Shown piece by piece: positions 15,147 to 20,301 of a stretch of 20,301 bases of DNA. The notes below the pieces were generated by a model. That model made no database searches. It worked only from the letters and a program-made list of their open reading frames with translations, and was not told where the DNA came from. The position numbers and the translations under genes are program-made. The DNA comes from Azonexaceae bacterium (lineage in GTDB: Bacteria; Pseudomonadota; Gammaproteobacteria; Burkholderiales; Rhodocyclaceae), in the NCBI GenBank assembly GCA_009469665.1, contig SSTB01000175.1, forward strand, positions 1-20,301, given 5' to 3'. The number at the start of each line of letters is the position of its first letter. Position 1 is the first letter of the stretch.

Positions 15147-15620
15147 CTAAGCAGCGGTGGTGGGAAAAAAGCGCACCAGCACCGCGTCGTGGCGGGCGAT
15201 GTGGTCCTGCAGCCAGTAGGACAGCAGGCGGTGCAGGCGGCGCACCAGATCGGCCGTCTGCAAGGGATCCAGGCTGGCGGTCAGTTCCTGGATGGTCAGG
15301 GCGATGGCCGCGTGGTCTTCCTTGTGCCGTTCGCAGAAATCCGGCGCGATGCGCGCGACGCCGTGGGACCGCATGAGGGTTTCCTCGGTGCGGAAGTGGT
15401 CCACCAGGTACATGAGCAGGTCACCGAGCAGGTTGCCCAGATCGGCGTGGCACTCGGATTGCATCCTGACCAGGCAATCGCGGCAACTGCAGCGGCTGTC
15501 GGGGATGCGGCACACCGTGTTTAAGCGGTCCACGCAGGCCAGGAGCAGGCTATGCTCGAGATCGATCTCGGCGTGGCCGGTGGGGCAGGGCAGGGCGGGG
15601 GCGACGATGTCGCGATCCAT
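15147..15620 (-). CDS. Hemerythrin-like domain protein with cysteine cluster
   Basis: 157 residues forming a single hemerythrin four-helix bundle. All seven expected di-iron ligands can be assigned: H23, H75, E79, H99, H103, H140 and D145, in motifs 'EIDLEH', 'HFRTEE', 'HKEDH' and 'HIARHD'. Such proteins bind O2 (or NO) at a di-iron centre and serve in oxygen sensing, delivery or scavenging. Unusually, the loop between helices A and B carries C37, C44, C46, C49 and C57 ('CRIPDSRCSCRDC'), a possible metal or disulfide site. It is a stand-alone domain, with no kinase or methyl-accepting region attached. It is transcribed away from the rib operon; the nearest -10 element lies about 40 bases upstream. 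Confidence 0.88.
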   Translation of the reverse strand: MDRDIVAPALPCPTGHAEIDLEHSLLLACVDRLNTVCRIPDSRCSCRDCLVRMQSECHADLGNLLGDLLMYLVDHFRTEETLMRSHGVARIAPDFCERHKEDHAAIALTIQELTASLDPLQTADLVRRLHRLLSYWLQDHIARHDAVLVRFFPTTAA

Positions 15621-15658
15621 CTGGGGCGACGCGAACCGGAAAAAGGGGGGGTGCCGAA

Positions 15659-15664
15659 ATTATA
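15659..15664 (-). promoter_or_regulatory. -10 element upstream of the hemerythrin gene
   Basis: TATAAT on the minus strand, 39 bases before the ATG at 15620. No good -35 is seen at 16-18 bases, so an activator may be needed. It sits beside the inverted repeat at 15661-15691. Confidence 0.45.
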
Positions 15665-15705
15665 GTGCAGAAAGCCCCTAGCCCCACTATAGGTATTTTG
15701 GGCTA
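15661..15705. repeat. Two interleaved inverted repeats between the hemerythrin gene and ribE
   Basis: TATAGTG (15661-15667) is the inverse of CACTATA (15685-15691), and TAGCCC (15679-15684) is the inverse of GGGCTA (15700-15705). They overlap the hemerythrin promoter region and could be an operator or alternative RNA hairpins. Confidence 0.5.
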
Positions 15706-15801
15706 TTAGCCTGCTCCACGGACTGCGCAACAAAATGGGATGAAGGATTTGCGCCGCTGGTGCCAAGCGAAGCGCTGATCCGGCGGGCCCGGCGGGGGAC
15801 A

Positions 15802-15810
15802 TGATAAAAT
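15802..15810 (+). promoter_or_regulatory. Extended -10 promoter of the rib operon
   Basis: TGATAAAAT: TAAAAT (15805-15810) with the TGN extension and no clear -35. The predicted start is near 15817, leaving a leader of about 27 bases before ribE, too short for an FMN riboswitch. Confidence 0.55.
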
Positions 15811-15843
15811 CCGGCTCCTCTCTGCAAGTCCCCCTGGATCCCC

Positions 15844-16434
15844 ATGTTTTCCGGCATTGTCGCCGCCGTCGGCCGTATTACCCAGCTCACCCCCCGGGAG
15901 GCGGGCTTTCGGCTGACCGTCGAGGCCGGCGGGCTGGATATCTCAGATGTCGCTCTCGGCGATTCCATTGCCCACAACGGCGTCTGCCTCACCGTGGTGG
16001 CCCGGGAAGGTGGGCAGTTCTGCGTCGATGTCTCGCCGGAAACCCTCGCCTGCACCGTGGGCCTCCACGCTCCCGGCCCGGTCAATCTGGAAAAGGCGCT
16101 GCGCCTCGCCGACGTGGTCGGCGGCCATCTGGTTTCCGGCCATGTCGATGGTGTTGGCGAAGTGCTGCGCTTCGACCCGGTGGGCGACAACCGCCTCCTG
16201 GAAATCCGGGCGCCGGAGGGTCTGGCCAAGTACATCGCCCGCAAGGGGTCAATCACCGTCGATGGAACCAGCCTCACCACCAACACGGTCAATGGAACGG
16301 ACTTCACCATCAACCTAATCCCCCACACCCTGGAACGCACCACGCTCAACCGCCTGCAACCGGGCAGCAAGGTGAATCTGGAGGTGGACCTCATTGCCCG
16401 CTACTGCGAGCGACTGCTGAACCCGGAAAGCTGA
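15844..16434 (+). CDS. ribE: Riboflavin synthase alpha subunit
   Basis: A 196-residue riboflavin synthase, which converts two 6,7-dimethyl-8-ribityllumazine molecules into riboflavin and a pyrimidinedione. The protein has the family's internal duplication: N-terminal 'MFSGIVAAVG' and 'NGVCLTVV' in barrel 1; 'GGHLVSGHVDG', 'IARKGSITVDGTSLT' and 'FTINLIPHTLERTTL' in barrel 2. The length (E. coli 213) is slightly short but normal. It is the first gene of the operon, with ribBX following one base after its stop. The riboflavin biosynthesis deaminase/reductase RibD is not in the window. Confidence 0.95.
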   Translation: MFSGIVAAVGRITQLTPREAGFRLTVEAGGLDISDVALGDSIAHNGVCLTVVAREGGQFCVDVSPETLACTVGLHAPGPVNLEKALRLADVVGGHLVSGHVDGVGEVLRFDPVGDNRLLEIRAPEGLAKYIARKGSITVDGTSLTTNTVNGTDFTINLIPHTLERTTLNRLQPGSKVNLEVDLIARYCERLLNPES

Positions 16435-16435
16435 C

Positions 16436-17551
16436 ATGGCTCCGATGCACCCCGCCATCTCCACCACCGACGAGATCGTCGCCGAATTGAAGGCCGGCCG
16501 CATGGTCGTCCTGGTGGACGAGGAAGACCGCGAAAACGAAGGCGACCTGGTCATGGCTGCCGAGCACATCACGCCGGAAGCGATCAATTTCATGGCCAAG
16601 TTCGGCCGCGGACTGATCTGCCTGACCCTCACCCTGGCCCGCTGCAAAAAACTGGGCCTGACCCAGATGGCGCGCAACAACGGCACCGTGTACGGTACCG
16701 CCTTCACCGTGTCCATCGAGGCCGCCGAGGGAGTCACCACGGGCATTTCCGCCGCCGACCGGGCCCGTACCATCCAGGTGGCCGTGGCCAAGAACGCCAC
16801 CGCCGACGACATCGTCCAGCCCGGCCACGTCTTTCCCATCACCGCCCGGGAAGGCGGCGTGCTGGTGCGTGCCGGCCATACCGAGGCGGGCTGCGACCTG
16901 GCCGGTTTGGCAGGCCTGGAGCCGGCGTCCGTCATCTGCGAGATCATGAATGACGACGGCACCATGGCGCGCCTGCCCGAACTGCTGGAGTTTGCCCGGC
17001 AGCACGGCCTCAAGATCGGCACCATTTCCGACCTCATCCACTATCGGGCTGCGTCCGAGAAGTTGGTGGAGCGGGTCACGGCCAAGCCCATCCAGACTCC
17101 CCATGGGGAATTCGTCCTCCACGCCTACGTGGACCGGGCCTCCGGCGCCACCCATCTGGCCCTGGTCAAAGGCACCATCCCGGCCGGGGAGGAAACCCTG
17201 GTTCGGGTGCACGAGCCCCTGTCGGTCCTCGATTTCCTCGATCCGGGCAGCAAACGACAGTCCTTTTCCATCGACCAGGCCCAGGCCGCCCTGGCGCAAA
17301 GGGGCCATGGCGTCATCGTTCTCATGCACCGACCGGAAGACGGCGAGGCCCTGCTCAGCCGCCTCACCGGAAACGCCCCCAAGGGTCAGGCGAAGTGGGA
17401 TCCTCGCACCTATGGCATCGGCGCCCAGATCCTGCGCGACCTGGGTGTGACCAAGATGCGCTTGCTCTCCAGCCCGCGCCGCATGCCCTCCATGACCGGC
17501 TTCGACCTCGAAGTTACAGGATTCGTCACCTGCCCCTCGGAACTGAACTAA
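16436..17551 (+). CDS. ribB: 3,4-dihydroxy-2-butanone-4-phosphate synthase with degenerate GTP cyclohydrolase II-like domain (RibBX type)
   Basis: 371 residues in two parts. Residues about 1-207 are an intact DHBP synthase (ribulose 5-phosphate to DHBP plus formate), with '[12 protein letters not shown]' (28-39), '[13 protein letters not shown]' (131-143) and '[12 protein letters not shown]' (147-158). Residues about 208-371 are shaped like GTP cyclohydrolase II. However, the zinc-binding segment, normally RVHSEC...CDC, reads '[13 protein letters not shown]' (257-269) and holds no cysteine at all; the only cysteine in this half is near the C-terminus. The second activity should therefore be absent, as described for proteobacterial RibBX variants, and a separate ribA is expected elsewhere. 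It starts one base after ribE, and its TAA overlaps the ribH start (TAATG). Confidence 0.93.
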   Translation: MAPMHPAISTTDEIVAELKAGRMVVLVDEEDRENEGDLVMAAEHITPEAINFMAKFGRGLICLTLTLARCKKLGLTQMARNNGTVYGTAFTVSIEAAEGVTTGISAADRARTIQVAVAKNATADDIVQPGHVFPITAREGGVLVRAGHTEAGCDLAGLAGLEPASVICEIMNDDGTMARLPELLEFARQHGLKIGTISDLIHYRAASEKLVERVTAKPIQTPHGEFVLHAYVDRASGATHLALVKGTIPAGEETLVRVHEPLSVLDFLDPGSKRQSFSIDQAQAALAQRGHGVIVLMHRPEDGEALLSRLTGNAPKGQAKWDPRTYGIGAQILRDLGVTKMRLLSSPRRMPSMTGFDLEVTGFVTCPSELN

Positions 17552-18030
17552 TGCCCCGCTTCGACAAGCTCTACGAATACGACACCAACCTCAAGGGCGC
17601 CGGTCTCAAAGTCGGCATCTGCATGAGCCGCTTCAATCAGGACGTGGGCGAGGGACTGCTCTCGGCCTGCGTGGCCGAGTTGAAGCGCCTGGGGGTGGCC
17701 GATACCGACATGGCCATTGCCACCGTGCCGGGTGCACTGGAAATCCCTCTGGTGTTGCAGACCATGGCCCAGAGCGGCAGATACGACGCCCTCATCGCCC
17801 TGGGGGCGGTCATTCGCGGCGAGACCTACCACTTTGAGGTGGTGTCCAACGACGCCTGCCGGGCGGTGATGGAGGTGCAACTCGACACCGGCGTACCAGT
17901 GGCCAACGGCATTCTTACCTGCGAAAACGACGACCAGGCCCTGGCGCGCATGCAACCCAAGGGCAGTGATTGCGCCCAGGCCGCCGTCGAGATGGCCAAT
18001 CTTCTGAAAGCCCTCACCGATGACCGCTAA
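17551..18030 (+). CDS. ribH: 6,7-dimethyl-8-ribityllumazine synthase
   Basis: A 159-residue lumazine synthase, which joins DHBP with the ribitylamino-pyrimidine in the penultimate step of riboflavin synthesis. Seen motifs: '[17 protein letters not shown]', '[14 protein letters not shown]' for the substrate pocket, '[15 protein letters not shown]' with the catalytic-region histidine, and '[12 protein letters not shown]'. The length is typical (E. coli 156). It overlaps ribBX by one base and nusB by 11 bases. RibH usually forms 60-mer or pentamer shells. Confidence 0.95.
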   Translation: MPRFDKLYEYDTNLKGAGLKVGICMSRFNQDVGEGLLSACVAELKRLGVADTDMAIATVPGALEIPLVLQTMAQSGRYDALIALGAVIRGETYHFEVVSNDACRAVMEVQLDTGVPVANGILTCENDDQALARMQPKGSDCAQAAVEMANLLKALTDDR

Positions 18031-18499
18031 GCCCCAGGAATCCGGCACCGCCAAGGCGCCCGCCAAGTCCGCCCGCCGCCGGGCACGGGAATTCGCCCTG
18101 CAGGGCCTCTACCAGTGGCGGGTCGGCGGTCAGGACGAAGCCGCTATCGAAGCCCATCTGCCGGAGCTCGAAGGCTTCGAGAGAGCCGACAAGGTTTTCT
18201 GCCAGAAACTCGTGCGGGGAGTCCTCGCGCAGCGGGAAACCCTAGCCGGCCAGATCGGCGCCCACATCGACCGCGGCTTCGACGAGCTTTCCCCCGTCGA
18301 GGCTTCGGTCCTGCTCATCGGCGCCTTCGAGCTGAATCACCACCCGGAAACGCCCTACCGCGTCATCATCAACGAGGCCATCGAACTGGCCAAGGCCTTC
18401 GGCGGCACCGACGGCCACAAGTACGTGAACGGAGTTCTGGACAAGCTGGCCGCCGACCTGCGGACGGTCGAAATCGAAGCCAAGAAGCCTCGCCGCTGA
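18020..18499 (+). CDS. nusB: Transcription antitermination factor NusB
   Basis: A 159-residue all-helical protein. With NusE (S10) it binds boxA of rRNA leaders and prevents premature termination. Motifs are '[16 protein letters not shown]' near the N-terminus, '[16 protein letters not shown]' and '[32 protein letters not shown]', the NusB C-terminal signature region. The first ~20 residues are a basic, disordered-looking extension common in betaproteobacterial NusB. The ATG lies within the end of ribH (11-base overlap), the usual ribH-nusB arrangement. Confidence 0.95.
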   Translation: MTAKPQESGTAKAPAKSARRRAREFALQGLYQWRVGGQDEAAIEAHLPELEGFERADKVFCQKLVRGVLAQRETLAGQIGAHIDRGFDELSPVEASVLLIGAFELNHHPETPYRVIINEAIELAKAFGGTDGHKYVNGVLDKLAADLRTVEIEAKKPRR

Positions 18500-18543
18500 G
18501 CGCCCGTGAAAATTCCCTTCGCCCCCGCTCACCTGACCCAAGT

Positions 18544-18559
18544 GCGCCCGCTCGGGCGC
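18544..18559 (+). other. Short perfect hairpin between nusB and thiL
   Basis: GCGCCC (18544-18549), loop GCTC, GGGCGC (18554-18559) in the 94-base nusB-thiL gap. No T-run follows. It may tune mRNA stability or translation of thiL; it is not an intrinsic terminator. Confidence 0.4.
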
Positions 18560-18593
18560 GCCCCAGGAATCCCCAGGCACTGAAGGGGACGGC

Positions 18594-19565
18594 GTGTCCG
18601 AATTCGCCCTCATCGACCGCTACTTCACGCGGCCCACGCCGGGGGCCGTCCTCGGCCCCGGTGACGACTGCGCCCTGCTGGCCCCGACCCCGGGCATGGA
18701 ACTGGCCGTCACAACCGACATGCTGGTGGCCGGCACCCATTTCTTCCCCGATACCGACCCCCGCAACCTGGGTTGGAAGGCTCTGGCGGTCAACGTCTCC
18801 GACTTGGCCGCCATGGGCGCCCTGCCGCGCTGGGCGACCCTGGCCGGCAGCCTGCCCGCTGCCGACGAGGCCTGGATCGCCGCCTTCGCCGAGGGTTTCT
18901 TTGCCTGTGCCAGGGCTTTCGGCGTCGATGTGGTGGGCGGCGACACTACCCGCGGCCCGCTCAGTCTCTGCATCACCGCCCTGGGCGAGGTACCTCCCTG
19001 CCAGGCCCTGCGCCGGGGTGGCGCCCGCCTCCACGACGACATCTGGGTCTCCGGCCGGCCGGGTCTGGCTGGCCTCGGCCTCGCCCACCTGAAGGGCAAG
19101 GCGGAACTCCCCGAGCCCTGGCGCCGGCTGTGCCTCGCTGCCCTGGAAAAGCCCCAGCCCCGCGTGAGCCTGGGTCTGGCGCTGCGCGGCATCGCCAGTG
19201 CCGCCATCGATGTTTCCGACGGCCTCCTGGCCGATCTGCGCCATATTGCCGAGCGTTCGGGTCTGGCCGCCGCGGTGCGCCTCGTCCAGCTGCCCCACCT
19301 GCCCAAGGGGCAGACGCCAGACGCCATCCCCCGGGCCCTGGCCCTGGACGCTCAACTGGCGGGGGGCGACGACTACGAACTGTGCTTCACCGCCCCGACC
19401 GACCAGAGACTGGCCATTGGCAAGATCGCCGCCGACCTGGAACTGCCCCTGTGGTGCATCGGCGAAATGCAGGCCGGCCCGGCGGGCGGCGTGACCGTCT
19501 TCGACCCGGATGGTCAACCCATCGCCTTTGACCATCAGGGCTACGACCACTTTCCGAGCGCCTGA
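18594..19565 (+). CDS. thiL: Thiamine-monophosphate kinase
   Basis: A 323-residue enzyme of the PurM/AIR synthase-like superfamily. It phosphorylates thiamine monophosphate to thiamine diphosphate with ATP. Key pieces: 'LGPGDDCALL' (Mg-ATP-binding acids near the N-terminus), 'TTDMLVAGTHF', 'NVSDLAAMGALP', 'VVGGDTTRGPLSL', 'AIDVSDGLLADL' and 'GGDDYELCFT'. The GTG start has a strong AAGGGGA five bases upstream. It follows nusB by 94 bases and precedes pgpA by three, the common betaproteobacterial order. Confidence 0.95.
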   Translation: MSEFALIDRYFTRPTPGAVLGPGDDCALLAPTPGMELAVTTDMLVAGTHFFPDTDPRNLGWKALAVNVSDLAAMGALPRWATLAGSLPAADEAWIAAFAEGFFACARAFGVDVVGGDTTRGPLSLCITALGEVPPCQALRRGGARLHDDIWVSGRPGLAGLGLAHLKGKAELPEPWRRLCLAALEKPQPRVSLGLALRGIASAAIDVSDGLLADLRHIAERSGLAAAVRLVQLPHLPKGQTPDAIPRALALDAQLAGGDDYELCFTAPTDQRLAIGKIAADLELPLWCIGEMQAGPAGGVTVFDPDGQPIAFDHQGYDHFPSA

Positions 19566-19568
19566 GAT

Positions 19569-20057
19569 ATGGCCGACACCCCGCCCAGCCTGCGCTTCCT
19601 CTTCGCCCACCCGGCCCACTTCATCGCCTGCGGCTGCGGCAGCGGCCTCTCCCAGTGGGCGCCCGGCACTGTCGGAACGCTCTTCGCCTGGCTCAGTTTC
19701 GTCCTCTTTCGCCCCTATTGCAGCGAAGTGCAGTTGGGAATCGCCTTCGTGCTCGCCTACGTAGTCGGTTTCTGGGCCATCGACACTGCCGGCCGCAGCC
19801 TGGGCGATCCCGACCACGGCAGCATCGTGTGGGATGAGATCGTTCCCTTCTGGATCGTGCTGCTGCTGACGCCGACCGGGATACTGTGGCAGGCAGTCGC
19901 CTTCGCCCTCTTTCGCTTCTTCGACATCGTCAAGCCCCAGCCGGCCAGGTACTTCGATCAGCACGTCAAGAACGGTTTCGGCGTTATGGCCGACGATGCC
20001 GTGGCGGCAGGATATACCTTGCTGGTTGTCGCGGCACTGAAAGCGCTGCTGGGGTAA
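19569..20057 (+). CDS. pgpA: Phosphatidylglycerophosphatase A
   Basis: A 162-residue inner-membrane enzyme that dephosphorylates phosphatidylglycerol phosphate to phosphatidylglycerol. It contains 'GLSQWAPGTVGTLFAW' in the N-terminal part, 'GSIVWDEIVPFWIV' with catalytic acids, and 'ALFRFFDIVKPQPARYFD', the family's strongest signature, followed by 'DDAVAAGYT'. About four hydrophobic segments are seen. It starts three bases after thiL and is probably the last gene of the rib operon, since the following 244 bases have no coding region. Confidence 0.94.
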   Translation: MADTPPSLRFLFAHPAHFIACGCGSGLSQWAPGTVGTLFAWLSFVLFRPYCSEVQLGIAFVLAYVVGFWAIDTAGRSLGDPDHGSIVWDEIVPFWIVLLLTPTGILWQAVAFALFRFFDIVKPQPARYFDQHVKNGFGVMADDAVAAGYTLLVVAALKALLG

Positions 20058-20301
20058 TTCGCGGCTGAACGGGGACCAGGACCGAAAAATGCCGCCGCCT
20101 ATGCACTTATATGCATGGGTTGTCGCGACCAAGGCGCAAGGTGTTTAGAAAAGACGACTTGAAACCCTGATCTAATCATGGGATTAGGCACTGCCAGGGT
20201 TGCTGCGAAATTTGACAGATGCTCCAGGGTTGAGCATTCTGCTCGCAGCGCTCAACCCCTGCCGCTGCCGTTCTAATGGGGGAAAAACTGCACCTGAGCG
20301 C
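20058..20301. other. Non-coding edge region with nested repeats
   Basis: No convincing gene to the window's end. It holds: direct repeats TATGCA (20100-20105 and 20110-20115); a hairpin AACCCTG (20163-20169)/CAGGGTT (20195-20201) enclosing CTAATC (20172-20177)/GATTAG (20182-20187); a direct repeat CCAGGGTTG at 20194-20202 and 20224-20232; and a 9-bp hairpin GGGTTGAGC (20227-20235)/GCTCAACCC (20250-20258). A perfect -35-like TTGACA lies at 20212-20217 but the -10 is poor. On the minus strand the first hairpin is followed by T-rich sequence, so it could terminate a gene entering from the right. Confidence 0.55.

Noticed and set aside
15621..15843. FMN riboswitch upstream of the rib operon
   Set aside because: None of the conserved RFN-element core is visible and the likely promoter leaves a leader of only about 27 bases.
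18544..18559. Transcription terminator splitting nusB from thiL
   Set aside because: The stem is only 6 bp and no T-run follows; thiL has a strong ribosome binding site and the operon order is the usual one.
18369..20132. Long open frame on the minus strand across thiL and pgpA
   Set aside because: It is an antisense shadow of high-G+C genes: its translation is low-complexity G/A/Q/E-rich, with no family motifs, and the plus strand has unmistakable ThiL and PgpA.
20227..20258. Possible integron attC site, because GTTGAGC and GCTCAAC fit the GTTRRRY and RYYYAAC consensus
   Set aside because: The order is wrong: attC begins with RYYYAAC and ends with GTTRRRY, whereas here they are reversed on both strands, and no integrase or cassette genes are present.

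Overview
The window is ordinary chromosomal DNA from a high-G+C betaproteobacterium. The gene order (small coiled-coil ZapB-like gene, zapA, 6S RNA, EVE protein; and ribE, ribBX, ribH, nusB, thiL, pgpA) and the protein sequences suggest the Rhodocyclales (Dechloromonas/Azospira-like). The genus is an inference. I see no insertion sequence, phage gene, CRISPR array, tRNA or rRNA.

Region by region: 1-2964 (+) holds the 3' end of an old-yellow-enzyme alkene reductase, overlapping by 4 bases the gene for a PBP4-type D-Ala-D-Ala carboxypeptidase (dacB), then a secreted beta-propeller protein of the Vgb-like family. 3053-5437 (-) is one large hybrid sensor histidine kinase/response regulator. After a 315-base gene-free spacer, 5753-9751 (-) is a tight operon read as EVE-domain protein, TauE-type exporter, UbiD decarboxylase, GNAT acetyltransferase and SfsA, with three overlapping stop/start junctions. 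Directly upstream on the same strand lie a strong terminator, the 6S RNA (ssrS), zapA and a ZapB-like coiled-coil gene with its own sigma-70 promoter.

10674-14732 (+) is a vitamin B12 uptake unit: extended -10 promoter, adenosyl/cobalamin riboswitch, TonB-dependent receptor (btuB-like), permease (btuC) and ATPase (btuD). The periplasmic binding protein gene (btuF) is not here. A two-helix small membrane protein follows on the same strand. A hemerythrin-like protein with an unusual cysteine cluster is encoded on the opposite strand at 15147-15620.

15844-20057 (+) is the riboflavin/housekeeping operon: riboflavin synthase, a RibB with a degenerate GTP cyclohydrolase II-like tail (RibBX type), lumazine synthase, NusB, thiamine-monophosphate kinase and phosphatidylglycerophosphatase A. 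The last 244 bases have no convincing gene but contain nested inverted and direct repeats that could form mutually exclusive RNA folds.

I did not find a wholly new system. The most worthwhile leads are: the apparently leaderless promoter of the zap operon; the 6S terminator packed directly against the ribosome binding site of the next gene; the cysteine-rich hemerythrin; and the alternative-pairing element at the right edge.
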